From positions 1 to 64,000 of the forward strand of contig NZ_JAJAEO010000178.1 in the NCBI RefSeq assembly GCF_020447225.1: a DNA stretch of 64,000 bases. Reading direction: 5' to 3'. The DNA is from Methylophaga pinxianii (lineage in GTDB: Bacteria; Pseudomonadota; Gammaproteobacteria; Nitrosococcales; Methylophagaceae). Shown piece by piece: positions 18,765-28,117 of this stretch. How positions within the stretch are numbered: the stretch's first letter is position 1; the number at the start of each line of letters is the position of its first letter. The position numbers and the translations under genes are program-made. Below the pieces are notes generated by a model. That model saw only the letters and a program-made list of their open reading frames with translations. It had not been told where the DNA came from and searched no databases.

Positions 18765-19431
18765 TGTCAGCTCTTATGGCAATACCCACCCCTGGCAAGG
18801 TGTGTAATAGTGTTGTTTCAAAACCACCATCAATGGTTTTACGCAAATGATGCAGATGCACTTTCAAACTGTCGCTGTCTGGTACTTCCTCGCCCCAGAT
18901 AGCTATCTCCAGACGTTGGCGGCTAACCACATTGGGGGATTCGCGTAAAAGCAATTCCAACATTCGCCAGCCGATAGGGGATAAATGCAAATTTATATCT
19001 GCCCGGCTTAATTGACGTTGTTGCAGATTCATTTGCAGATCACCGCAACGTAACAGTTGCGTCTGACCACTGCGTCTTCGCGATAATGCATCAATGCGCA
19101 TCACCAATTCTTTCAGCTCAAAAGGCTTTACCAGATAATCATCTGTACCAGCAGCAAAACCAGCTTGTTTATCAGTCAATTGATCTCGTGCGGTCAGCAT
19201 TAATACCGGGATATCGGAACCGTCATTACGCAAACGCTCACATACGGTTAACCCGTCAATACGGGGCAGATTCAGATCCAGCAGTAACACATCATAATAA
19301 TTCTGCTGTAACAAATTTAATCCCGCGGCACCATTACTGGCATGATCACAGCTGATCGCTTCCAGTTGCAGATAATCCATCACGGTTTGTGCAAGATCGA
19401 GATCATCTTCAATCAGTAATACACTAATCAT
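18754..19431 (-). CDS. OmpR/PhoB-family response regulator of the efflux operon
   Basis: A 225-residue DNA-binding regulator with a receiver domain (acidic pair at 8-10, phospho-acceptor in LLLDLNLPRIDG near residue 52, Lys in VKPFE) and a C-terminal winged helix (about 130-220, LKVHLHHLRKTI recognition region). It overlaps the RND pump gene by 4 bases and the sensor kinase by 11, so it is part of the same transcript. Its target may be the operon's own promoter, where an 11-base-spaced direct repeat is present. Confidence 0.92.
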   Translation of the reverse strand: MISVLLIEDDLDLAQTVMDYLQLEAISCDHASNGAAGLNLLQQNYYDVLLLDLNLPRIDGLTVCERLRNDGSDIPVLMLTARDQLTDKQAGFAAGTDDYLVKPFELKELVMRIDALSRRRSGQTQLLRCGDLQMNLQQRQLSRADINLHLSPIGWRMLELLLRESPNVVSRQRLEIAIWGEEVPDSDSLKVHLHHLRKTIDGGFETTLLHTLPGVGIAIRADNES

Positions 19432-22400
19432 CGGGATGGTCCTTGTTCGGTTGCCGGAAGGATCACTTTGCTTCCTCGATGAAAATACTGCATCACATCA
19501 TGTTGAATCATTAACAACAACGGAATCAATATCAGTGTTATAAATGTTGCAAACATAATGCCGTAAGCCAATGACACAGCCGCCGGAATCAGAAACTGTG
19601 CCTGTCTTGAAGTTTCACCTAACAGCGGCATCAATCCAGCAAAAGTGGTGAAGGATGTCAGCAAAACTGCCCTCAACCGATCTCTGGCCGACAACAGGAT
19701 AGCTTGCTTCACATCTGTATATTCCTGTTTTAAATCATTAAATCTCGATACCAGTAGTAAACTGTCATTCACCACCACACCACTCAGCGCAATGATGCCA
19801 TTGAGTGAAAGAATACCCAACGACAGATCATTCATCCAGTGACCCAGCAAGGCGCCGACAATACCAAAGGGGATAGCCGTCATAATCAATACCGGTTGAA
19901 TATACGATTTCAACGGAATGGCCAGCAGCATATAAATACCCAGCATGGCCAACAAAAAGAGCTTTAGCATGGAAGATTGAGTTTCTTCCTGTTCGGCCGC
20001 CTCACCGGCAAAATATATTGTCAGACCGGGATATTTGGCTTCCAGTTGGGGCACCACATCACGTTTTAACTGAGCGACAAATTCTGTGACGGACAGTAAG
20101 TCCTTATCCACATCGGCGGATAGGTAAATGGCTCGTTTGGCATCTATCCGGGTAATACTGTCACGGGTAAAACCATAGCTGACATCGGCGACACTGGATA
20201 GCGGGATAACCGTGCCATCTTCAAGGCGAACTCTGGAGTTCAATACATCCGCAGGGTTTTGTCGATCGGCTTCAGGATATCGAACCTTCACCTCGATCTC
20301 ATCACTGTTACGTTGGTAGCGCTGCACAACTTGTCCTGAAAAGCCCTGCAGGATTTGCCTGGCAAGCTCATCCGTGCTCAATCCCAATGCGCGTCCCTGT
20401 TGATTAAGCTTAAGTTGTAATTGTGGCTGACCCGGTTGCAAATTATCTTCTAAGCCAATGATGCCCGGCATCGGTTCCAGTAATTTGTATAGTTCGGCAC
20501 CTGCCAGAGTCAGCACATCATCATCGTTAGAGCGTAGCTCCACTCGCAAAGCATCATCTGCCTGACGTCCACTTTGAATGCGCAAGCTGCGAACGGCTTC
20601 CGGCATGCCAACACGCTTTTCCCATTCGCGACGGAATTCCACCAAATCATAGGGAGAATCTGCAGCTAATTCTACGGTTACCCCACCACTATGATCCGCT
20701 TGCGAAAGCAATTGAAGATTGGCGATACCGCTTTTTTGAGAATCAGTTTCTGTCCGCAAAGCTTTATCAGTTTCATAGGCAGTACTTTCAAGCAGCATCA
20801 GCGTTTCATGGGTACGACCAAAGCTGACATCTTTATGCATGGCGATGTTGGCTCGTACGGTATCTCCTGGAATGGACGGAAAAAAGCTCATCCGAATACT
20901 GCCATTAAATGGCATGGAGAAAACGATGATAAATATCATGATAAATACCATCACCAAGCCATAACGAAACCGTAAACCAAATTCTATGGCTGGCTGATAA
21001 ATTTTTTCAGCAAACCACTGCAATCCGTTATCCGCTCCATACTGTACTTTTCGCCATCCACTGGCGAGAATATTTTGTGATGGTGTTTTATGAGTATTTA
21101 AATGCGCTAAATGCGCCGGTAGAATCAGCTTGGATTCAATCAGCGACATTATTAGTGCTATCGCTACGACTGCTGCAAACTGCGAATAGAGCTCACCCAG
21201 TCGACCTTCAATTTGTGACAGGGCAAAAAAAGCTACCACGGTGGTAAATACGCCAAACATGGTCGGTACAGCGACTCGCATAGTGCCTTTGATAGTATTA
21301 CGTAAAGTATCCCCTTCGCTGGAGCGGACACTGTAGATACTTTCTCCCACCACCACGGCATCATCAACAATAATGCCCAGCGCCATCAGAAACCCGAAAG
21401 TGGTAAACGAGTTGAGTGATAAACCTGCATAGGAATCACCCATAAAAAATAACGTCCCGAGAAACACAAAAGGCAGTCCCATAGCGACCCAGAATGCCAC
21501 CGTCAGATTTAAAAACACTGCAAGTAATACAAAAACCAGCACGATGCCGGTCAGAGCATTTTTAATCAATAAGTTCAAGCGATCCATGATGCTGGTACTG
21601 CGGTCATACCAGGTTGCCAGTTCAACTTGATCTGGCAGTCTATGGCTGTTTTGCCAGACTTCCACAACGTCATAGGCATCTGCCACAGAATCAGCGATAT
21701 CATCGAGGCCAGTGGTCACCACCTGCACTCCGATACTTTCTTTCGCCTGAAATCTTGACAATATGGACGTGTCATCATCAAAGCTGTCAAGAATTGTCGC
21801 CACATCACCCAGTAAGATCTGTTGCCCGTTAGCACCTGTAACTAAAGGGATCTTTGCAAAATCTTCTTTCAGATAGGCTTGTTCGGATGCATTGAGTTGC
21901 AGATAAATATTTTCATTGCGTAGTACCGCAGTTAACGGTGTCGAGGAATTGGTGTTAATGGCATTTTCAACGTCCGTTAATGACAGGCCATAGGATTGCA
22001 AACGGCCGTCATCAATTTCGATCATCATCATCGGATCCAGCCAACCGGAAATGGTGACTCGGTTAATAGTTGACTTGGTCAGTAAATCTGCTTTCAATGA
22101 TTCGGCAAGTTGCTGAAGTGTATGGCGATCTGTGTCACCATAAAGTTGCAACCAGATGGCATGCTCTTCACGTTCAGCTTTACTGATGACCGGGTTTTTT
22201 GCTTCGGTTGGAAAGGTGGAAATCGCGTCTACCTGTGCTTTTACATCGCGCATCAAGGTATCAAGATCATAACCGCTTTGCATTTCAACTGTGACGGTCA
22301 CCCCACTGCGAGTCGACTCACTGGTAATGGTTTTGATGCCAATGATGCCTTCCAACTGCTCTTCAATTTTGATTGCCAGACCTTCCTCTGATAATTTTGC

Positions 22401-22583
22401 CGAGCCGCTATCATAAGAAACTGAAATGGTCAGGCTGTCTGGCTCACTGCTTGGAAAGGCTTCTTTACGTAGATCTCCCACGGACATTAATCCAAGGATA
22501 ATCACCACCAGCATTAATAAGTTTGCTGCGACCGGGTTGGTGGCAAACCAGCCAATCACTCCGCTACGACCAGTCTTACTCAT
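19428..22583 (-). CDS. RND efflux pump inner-membrane subunit
   Basis: A 1051-residue AcrB/HAE1-family transporter that uses the proton gradient to export substrates through the tripartite complex with the two upstream genes. It shows the duplicated six-helix bundles with large periplasmic loops; helix 4 carries the proton-relay pair in LGIIVDDAVVVGESI, and the C-terminal half has GVVVNDSLLLVSRFND. A TTG at 22598 would add five residues; the ATG at 22583 has GAGGTG upstream and overlaps the fusion-protein stop, so it is preferred. Substrate unknown; the sequence is closer to the broad drug/solvent type than to the metal (CusA) type, but this is only an impression. Confidence 0.92.
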   Translation of the reverse strand: MSKTGRSGVIGWFATNPVAANLLMLVVIILGLMSVGDLRKEAFPSSEPDSLTISVSYDSGSAKLSEEGLAIKIEEQLEGIIGIKTITSESTRSGVTVTVEMQSGYDLDTLMRDVKAQVDAISTFPTEAKNPVISKAEREEHAIWLQLYGDTDRHTLQQLAESLKADLLTKSTINRVTISGWLDPMMMIEIDDGRLQSYGLSLTDVENAINTNSSTPLTAVLRNENIYLQLNASEQAYLKEDFAKIPLVTGANGQQILLGDVATILDSFDDDTSILSRFQAKESIGVQVVTTGLDDIADSVADAYDVVEVWQNSHRLPDQVELATWYDRSTSIMDRLNLLIKNALTGIVLVFVLLAVFLNLTVAFWVAMGLPFVFLGTLFFMGDSYAGLSLNSFTTFGFLMALGIIVDDAVVVGESIYSVRSSEGDTLRNTIKGTMRVAVPTMFGVFTTVVAFFALSQIEGRLGELYSQFAAVVAIALIMSLIESKLILPAHLAHLNTHKTPSQNILASGWRKVQYGADNGLQWFAEKIYQPAIEFGLRFRYGLVMVFIMIFIIVFSMPFNGSIRMSFFPSIPGDTVRANIAMHKDVSFGRTHETLMLLESTAYETDKALRTETDSQKSGIANLQLLSQADHSGGVTVELAADSPYDLVEFRREWEKRVGMPEAVRSLRIQSGRQADDALRVELRSNDDDVLTLAGAELYKLLEPMPGIIGLEDNLQPGQPQLQLKLNQQGRALGLSTDELARQILQGFSGQVVQRYQRNSDEIEVKVRYPEADRQNPADVLNSRVRLEDGTVIPLSSVADVSYGFTRDSITRIDAKRAIYLSADVDKDLLSVTEFVAQLKRDVVPQLEAKYPGLTIYFAGEAAEQEETQSSMLKLFLLAMLGIYMLLAIPLKSYIQPVLIMTAIPFGIVGALLGHWMNDLSLGILSLNGIIALSGVVVNDSLLLVSRFNDLKQEYTDVKQAILLSARDRLRAVLLTSFTTFAGLMPLLGETSRQAQFLIPAAVSLAYGIMFATFITLILIPLLLMIQHDVMQYFHRGSKVILPATEQGPSR

Positions 22584-23745
22584 CGTTGCCCACCTCAATA
22601 GGGGTCACAGTCATGCCTTCTACATAGCTGCTGATAGGTTGTAACAAAATTTGTTGCGGCAGATCACTCAGTTCTTCCGGTGGATTAATATAGATGTGGT
22701 TTTCGTCACTGAAGACCGGTGAGGCTGAAAATTTCGCCAGATTATTTTCACCGCTGACATACCATATCTCACCGCGTTGACTGAGACTGGTGGGGGGAAC
22801 CTGCCAGAGATTATCCATCTCACGCCCGCCCAGACTGACTTTGACAAAGACACCAGGATAAATAGCAGGCTGCTTATCTAACGGTTTTTCCACCCCGACG
22901 ATTAATGAACGTTGGCGTGTTGTGCCATCAAGATGTTGCTCAACACGCAAGACTTCACCTTGCCAAGAGGCAGAGCCTTCAACTGCAGATAAACTGACTG
23001 GCCATTCACCCGTTAACAACACGTTGGCATCAGGAAGGCTCTGCCACTCACGATCTGACAGCGAGACTTTTACTTCAACCCAGTCCGTGCTGTACAACGA
23101 AGCAACCTGGGTTCCGGTTTGCAGATAACTGCCAGGCGATACATCACGGGTAATAACTAATGCGTCAAAAGGTGCACTGATAATGCTTTGTTGCAGATCT
23201 TTTTCAGCACTTGCTAATAGCGCCTCAGCGTTTGCAACACTGGCTTCGGCGCTGGCCAGTTGTGGCACACGTAATACCAGTTCCGAGTCAGGCTCTCCAT
23301 CCAGACCAGAGGCAAGCCATTCTGCTTGCGCCTGCAAGCCCTGACGTTCTTCTTGCATCAAGGCAAGTCTCGCCTCTGCCAATTGCTGTTTGGCCGCCGC
23401 GACGGCGGCACGATAATCGCTGTTTTCCAGCCGCAGCATTTGTTCACCTTTTTTGAGGCGAAAGCCTGTTTCAAACTGTGGTGATATTTGTTCGACTTGT
23501 CCTGCTACCTGGGTTGTCAGAGCTATCGAGTAATGAGGTTCTGTAGCACCGAACGCACTAATGCGGGATTGATAGCGACCAGGGGTGACCGTTTTTACGG
23601 AAACTTCCGGACTGATGATCTGGACTTGTTTGATGGGCAATGGTCTGTTGGCATAAGTGTCGATCATCTGTTGTATTATCAGATAAACAGCTATTAATCC
23701 AATCACCGAGCAAATAAAGACAATCCATTGAAAACGCTTGGTCAT
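22576..23745 (-). CDS. RND efflux membrane fusion protein
   Basis: A 389-residue periplasmic adaptor anchored by an N-terminal membrane helix (about 7-27, WIVFICSVIGLIAVYLIIQQM). It has split lipoyl halves (ALTTQVAGQVEQISPQFETG and SAPFDALVITRDVSPGSYL), a helical hairpin between them with Ala/Glu/Gln-rich heptads (about 110-190), and a beta-barrel domain. It links the RND pump with the outer-membrane factor. Its stop overlaps the RND start by 8 bases and its start overlaps the outer-membrane factor by 4. Confidence 0.9.
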   Translation of the reverse strand: MTKRFQWIVFICSVIGLIAVYLIIQQMIDTYANRPLPIKQVQIISPEVSVKTVTPGRYQSRISAFGATEPHYSIALTTQVAGQVEQISPQFETGFRLKKGEQMLRLENSDYRAAVAAAKQQLAEARLALMQEERQGLQAQAEWLASGLDGEPDSELVLRVPQLASAEASVANAEALLASAEKDLQQSIISAPFDALVITRDVSPGSYLQTGTQVASLYSTDWVEVKVSLSDREWQSLPDANVLLTGEWPVSLSAVEGSASWQGEVLRVEQHLDGTTRQRSLIVGVEKPLDKQPAIYPGVFVKVSLGGREMDNLWQVPPTSLSQRGEIWYVSGENNLAKFSASPVFSDENHIYINPPEELSDLPQQILLQPISSYVEGMTVTPIEVGNDE

Positions 23746-25112
23746 GCTTTTGCCTCCAGCCCCAATGCCAGACCTAAGGAAATTCGATTGAGCAAACGTT
23801 GATAAATCAGATCATCTAACTGTGCTTGCAAATCGTAGGTCTGTTGTTGAACGGTTAACAGGTCAAGAATATTCAGCAGCCCACTTCGATAATTGGCCTG
23901 ATATTGCTGCAAATTATTTTCAGCGCTGGCAAGTGCCGTTTCAATATGTTGCTGACGTTTCACCAGGGCCTGCTCTTGACTGATTGCCTGCTCAACTTCC
24001 GTCACCGCGTTGAGTAACGTGTCACGATATTGCTGATAGAGAATAGCGGTGTCCAATTCACTGATTTCTGCTGCAGCGCGTAATTGTCCGCCCTGATACA
24101 ACGGTGCTGTTAATTGTCCCAGTAAACTCCAGACAGGAGCGGTAAATAAACTTGCGCGAGGAGAGCTGCCCACATCTTCCAGAACCGCTTGTAAACTCAG
24201 ACTGGGTAACAAATCTTTGTAGGCGACCTCGGTTCGTGCACTGGAAGCTTCAATAGCTGCATACGCAGCGAGCAGATCCGGACGACGATTTAAAGTTTGC
24301 AGGGGCAGATCAATTTCGGGAATAGCGACCTCTGGATATTCTGTTGGTAGCTCAAATTCCGGATTATCAACCTGTCCAATCAGAGTTTTGAGCTGGATAT
24401 ATTGTTGACGATAAACTTCCTTCAAACTTTCAATGCTGGCCGACGAGGTCGCGACAGCACTTCGGGCACTGTCAAGGTCCTCTAACGTCCCCAAGCCTTG
24501 CCGATAACGTTGCACAATAAAGCTTTCAGTTTGCTGCAAACTGGCATTACGCTGTTGTTCTATGTCAATGGCTCTCTGTTGGGCGATGAGGGTTAACCAT
24601 ACTTGCATCACTTCAGCAGCCAAGGTATCACGGGCAGATTGATACAAAAGGCTTTGTTCAGTGATATCCAGATCTGCAGCTCGTTCGTTATCTGCCAGTT
24701 TTCCCCATAAATCAGCTTGCCAGCTGACACTGACATCAGCCCCAAAACTGGCTTCATTGTCACGGCTATTGAGTGCTGAAATGCCGGCACTGATAAAAGG
24801 CCGTTTTTCGCCCGCAGCTTGTACCAGCTGAGATTGACGAATTTGCAGGGTTAACAGTGTTTGCTGCAAGCCGGGGTTGGATTGCATGGCGATCTGCAGC
24901 AAGTCCTCAAACATATCGCTATCTACCAGATCATTTAGATATGCCACATTAGTTTGTTGTGAGAGTGTTTGCCATTCTGGCACCTGCTGTTGTTCAGCAG
25001 TTATCAATCTATCGTAATCGGGTTGCTCTGGCGTCATGCTGCATGCCGTAAGCAACAGTAATGGCAGAATCGTCAGTGTTTTGAGGCTTCTATCTGGCTT
25101 GGTCACGTTCAC
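23742..25112 (-). CDS. outer-membrane efflux lipoprotein (TolC/NodT family)
   Basis: A 456-residue outer-membrane factor with a lipobox LLTACS (Cys24), so it is probably a lipoprotein. It has the internal duplication of the family, with coiled-coil helices such as ARDTLAAEVMQVWLTLIAQQ and RRPDLLAAYAAIEASSART before the second beta segment. The start is a GTG at 25112; a second GTG two codons later is also possible. It is the first gene of the efflux-regulator operon, ATGA-coupled to the fusion protein. Confidence 0.9.
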   Translation of the reverse strand: MNVTKPDRSLKTLTILPLLLLTACSMTPEQPDYDRLITAEQQQVPEWQTLSQQTNVAYLNDLVDSDMFEDLLQIAMQSNPGLQQTLLTLQIRQSQLVQAAGEKRPFISAGISALNSRDNEASFGADVSVSWQADLWGKLADNERAADLDITEQSLLYQSARDTLAAEVMQVWLTLIAQQRAIDIEQQRNASLQQTESFIVQRYRQGLGTLEDLDSARSAVATSSASIESLKEVYRQQYIQLKTLIGQVDNPEFELPTEYPEVAIPEIDLPLQTLNRRPDLLAAYAAIEASSARTEVAYKDLLPSLSLQAVLEDVGSSPRASLFTAPVWSLLGQLTAPLYQGGQLRAAAEISELDTAILYQQYRDTLLNAVTEVEQAISQEQALVKRQQHIETALASAENNLQQYQANYRSGLLNILDLLTVQQQTYDLQAQLDDLIYQRLLNRISLGLALGLEAKA

Positions 25113-25139
25113 CTGGTATCACGCTCCCTAATAAATGGG

Positions 25140-25188
25140 TGTCTATGTGACAGCCAATTTAGTGACCAGAGGGTTAAAACAAGGTTAA
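25140..25188 (-). promoter_or_regulatory. putative response-regulator operator and promoter of the efflux operon
   Basis: Read on the minus strand, TTAACC-N5-TTAACC (25188 down to 25172) is a direct repeat with an 11-base period, the pattern bound by OmpR/PhoB-family regulators. It lies 14 bases upstream of a weak TTGGCT, 18 bases, TATTAG promoter. The regulator in the same operon is a natural candidate for binding here. The repeat touches the stop codon of the MFS gene. Confidence 0.4.
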
Positions 25189-26417
25189 CAGCCAGTTTTA
25201 TTTGCTGGAAAGTGTTTGCAGCTATGCAAAATAAGTGTTTTTAATGTCAGGCCGGCAATTGCACAGCCAGTCATTACAGTGATCATTGGCCATAAACTGC
25301 CATCGCCAAGAGAACTGACCAGTAGACCACTGGCGGCACCGGATAAAAATCCAAAAGAACCAAGCACTGCGGTGGCGGTGGCACTGCTGCGTGGAAAGAA
25401 CTCCACGGTGCTGGCGATGGCGTTCGATACGATAAGTGCTTGTGAACTAATAAATACCATGATGCCCATCACAATCATACTTAATGCCGGAGCGGGGCTG
25501 ATCACAATATAAAACAGCATCATCAATCCGGTAACTACCTGCAGGATTTGTCCCAGTCTTAACAAACAAGGCGGATCGTAATAATGTAAAAGCCGAACAT
25601 TAATACGATTCACCACAATCATCATTAATACATTAATGCCAAACAAAAATGGATAAACCGACGCAGACACATCAAAATACACCATATATACCGAGGGTGA
25701 AGCTGTAATAAAGCTGAACAAGCCACCATAAGTGAAACTCTGTGCCGCGAGATAGGCCAACGCTTTACGATGTGAAAGAACTTCATAGTAGCGCCGTAGT
25801 GCAGAGGTCTTATGTGTCGATATTTGTCGCGTTTCTGGTAATAAGCGATGCAGCAGTAGCCCAATCAGTAAAGCATAGACGAACAAAACAATAAAAATGG
25901 AATGCCAACCGGCGAGGTATAAACAAAGTGTTCCGATAAGCGGAGCGATTAGTGGGGCAATCATCATGATAATTGCCATATGCGACAGATAGCGGGCACT
26001 GTCACGGCCGCTGCTAATATCCCGAATTACCGCTGAGGAATTCACTATTGCCATACCCCCACCAATAGCCTGAACTACTCGCCATCCCCACAAACCATGC
26101 AATGTATGACTGAGCACAATGCCCATACTGGCAATACAAAATAAGATCAGACCCACAAAGATGATACGTCTGCGCCCGAAGTGATCGGACAAAGGGCCAC
26201 CGGTTAACTGTCCAACGGCAAAACCGGCTAAAAATAAACTTAGTGATAATTCAATATCATGAATGCTGACAGCAAACTCCGAGGCCATTAATGGCATGGC
26301 CGGCAAGTAAGCATCAATAGCCAAGGGGGCAATCGCCGTTAATCCTGCCAGTAACAGGATAAGCTGTGCCACATTATGGCTGATGGTAGCTGCTTGTTTC
26401 TCTATATTTTCAGCCAA
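25185..26417 (-). CDS. Bcr/CflA-family MFS drug exporter
   Basis: A 410-residue inner-membrane transporter with about twelve helices. The first helix with APLAIDAYLPAMP and the loop 2-3 motif GPLSDHFGRRRIIFVGL are typical of the Bcr/CflA drug:proton antiporter family (bicyclomycin, chloramphenicol and similar). The start is TTG behind AAAGGA. It lies 72 bases upstream of the RND operon on the same strand and could be read together with it. Confidence 0.9.
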   Translation of the reverse strand: MAENIEKQAATISHNVAQLILLLAGLTAIAPLAIDAYLPAMPLMASEFAVSIHDIELSLSLFLAGFAVGQLTGGPLSDHFGRRRIIFVGLILFCIASMGIVLSHTLHGLWGWRVVQAIGGGMAIVNSSAVIRDISSGRDSARYLSHMAIIMMIAPLIAPLIGTLCLYLAGWHSIFIVLFVYALLIGLLLHRLLPETRQISTHKTSALRRYYEVLSHRKALAYLAAQSFTYGGLFSFITASPSVYMVYFDVSASVYPFLFGINVLMMIVVNRINVRLLHYYDPPCLLRLGQILQVVTGLMMLFYIVISPAPALSMIVMGIMVFISSQALIVSNAIASTVEFFPRSSATATAVLGSFGFLSGAASGLLVSSLGDGSLWPMITVMTGCAIAGLTLKTLILHSCKHFPANKTGC

Positions 26418-26464
26418 TATTTTTCCTTTGGTTGTAAGCCAATCAGAGATATCGCCTTATGACT

Positions 26465-27772
26465 TTAGGGGGTATCTTTGCTTGTGTCACCAAGTGCCGG
26501 ACTAATCGAAACGTCAGGCTTGGGTAAAGGCTGGGGTCTCAATTCACGCATATCAAACCCATTTGGTTGTTGGAACACTCTTAAACCAAACTCCGGCAAG
26601 ATGGCCAGCAGGTGATCAAAAATATCTGAGGCTATGCCTTCGTATTCAATCCAATTAGTGGTATTGGTAAAACAATAAATCTCTAAAGGCAGACCATTTG
26701 CTGTCGGCTCTAGTTGCCGTGACATCAAAGTATAGTTCTGATGAATGCTGGGATGATTTTTCAGATAGTTATTCACATAAGCACGGAAACTTCCAATATT
26801 CGTGATACGACGGGTGTTCACCGGCTCTTTGCCCCATTCGGCTAATTGTTGGTTCCACTCATCAATATCTTTTTGCTTCTGCTTTAAATAATCATCCATC
26901 AAACTGAAACGGTGCAGTTTTTTCCGTTCATCATCTGCTAAAAAATGAATACTTTGCTGGTCGATTAAAATACTGCGTTTAATCCGGCGTCCCCCCGATT
27001 CCTGCATACCGCGCCAATTCTTGAAAGGATCAGTCAGAAAACGTTTGGTGGGGATCACACTGATAGTTTTGTCCCAGTTTTGTACTTTAACGGTATGCAA
27101 TGCAATATCAATGACATCCCCATCAGCATTAAGCGGGGGCATTTCAATCCAGTCGCCGACACGAATCAGATCATTTGAGCTGATTTGCACACTGGCTACC
27201 AGTGATAGCAAAGTGTCCTGAAAAATCAGCAATAACACGGCGGCCATTGCACCCAATCCAGATAAGAGGATTAAGGGAGATCGATCAATAAGTGAGGCAA
27301 TCATCAGGATGGTGGCAATCGCAAATATCGCAATCTTGATAACCTGAATATAGCCTTTGATAGGTTTCAGATGAGCATCGGGACGTTTACTGTATGCATC
27401 GTTAACAATGGTTAACAAGCTGCCAAGACCCAATGCAATGGTCAATACAATAAAAGCTGAAGTGACATTCTGGACCACCGCAATAGCCGTATCCGAGATG
27501 TTCGGGATAATGACGATTCCCGTCGACAGGATTATGGCTGGAACAATGTTTGCCATCCGTCTGATAAACGGCGAGTCTGCTAAGGATGAATAACGGCCCA
27601 GCTGGCTGGTTTTGAGTATTCGATAGACCCCACGAACCAGAATACGTTTGACCACCCAGTTTGCGACCCAGGAAACCAGTAATAATATGCTCAGGCCAAT
27701 GAGCGTATAGAGATGAGGATAATTCTCCAACCAGTCGGTTATAAGGTAGTAGCTTTCCACAGTGCGCTCCAC
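26465..27772 (-). CDS. mechanosensitive ion channel, MscS family (YbdG-like)
   Basis: A 435-residue MscS-family protein. It has about five N-terminal membrane helices; the pore-lining helix and MscS beta domain are seen at LLSGLGAMAAVLLLIFQDTLLSLVASVQ (split here at about 165-195) and RVGDWIEMPPLNADGDVIDI. The extra insert in the cytoplasmic domain (about 260-320) and overall length resemble E. coli YbdG (MscM) rather than MscS. It likely protects against osmotic shock, useful to a marine organism. The start is GTG 27772; a GTG four codons later is possible. Confidence 0.88.
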   Translation of the reverse strand: MERTVESYYLITDWLENYPHLYTLIGLSILLLVSWVANWVVKRILVRGVYRILKTSQLGRYSSLADSPFIRRMANIVPAIILSTGIVIIPNISDTAIAVVQNVTSAFIVLTIALGLGSLLTIVNDAYSKRPDAHLKPIKGYIQVIKIAIFAIATILMIASLIDRSPLILLSGLGAMAAVLLLIFQDTLLSLVASVQISSNDLIRVGDWIEMPPLNADGDVIDIALHTVKVQNWDKTISVIPTKRFLTDPFKNWRGMQESGGRRIKRSILIDQQSIHFLADDERKKLHRFSLMDDYLKQKQKDIDEWNQQLAEWGKEPVNTRRITNIGSFRAYVNNYLKNHPSIHQNYTLMSRQLEPTANGLPLEIYCFTNTTNWIEYEGIASDIFDHLLAILPEFGLRVFQQPNGFDMRELRPQPLPKPDVSISPALGDTSKDTP

Positions 27773-27923
27773 AGCTTTGTATCAGGTGGCAGATTGTAGC
27801 ATTCAAACGATTATGAAATCTGACTGATAATGCGGTGTTTTACAGGCGAATATTTCCGTAAAGTTTTGAAGATAGAGCAAATTCCTGTATATTGGCCGGT
27901 TTTTCAAATAAGCCAAAATATCA

Positions 27924-28065
27924 TTGTGAAGTTAAATCCACCCTAGCATATTACTTCCTCAGGATCTGATCTGATCCTTGATGTTTAACACATCACCTCT
28001 GCCAACAAAGTGGTTGTGAAAATCATAACCATCGCGAGTTAACTCGAGTGGACATCACCATGTCC
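27924..28065 (+). promoter_or_regulatory. promoter and hairpin-rich leader of the SulP gene
   Basis: The 345-base gap 27773-28117 holds a possible promoter TTGTGA (27924-27929), 17 bases, CATATT (27947-27952), followed by a leader of about 155 bases full of short inverted repeats: AGGATC/GATCCT (27961-27978), GATGT/ACATC (27980-27994), TGGTTGTGA/TCATAACCA with loop AAA (28011-28031), CGAG/CTCG (28035-28046) and GGACAT/ATGTCC with loop CACC (28050-28065). The SulP ribosome site is AGGAAG before 28118. I cannot match it to a known riboswitch class. The rest of the gap, 27773-27923, shows nothing I can name. Confidence 0.4.
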
Positions 28066-28117
28066 TTAAGCCTGGCAATACTCTGTCTCTGAAAATTATG
28101 AACACAGGAAGAAACTA

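Noticed and set aside
25140..25190. Rho-independent terminator of the MFS gene
   Set aside because: The repeats here are direct (TTAACC twice), not inverted, and there is no T run on the minus strand; an operator is more likely.
27961..28065. A named riboswitch (for example a sodium, magnesium or guanidine class) upstream of SulP
   Set aside because: I cannot see the conserved core of any class; only generic stems. Reported as an unclassified structured leader instead.
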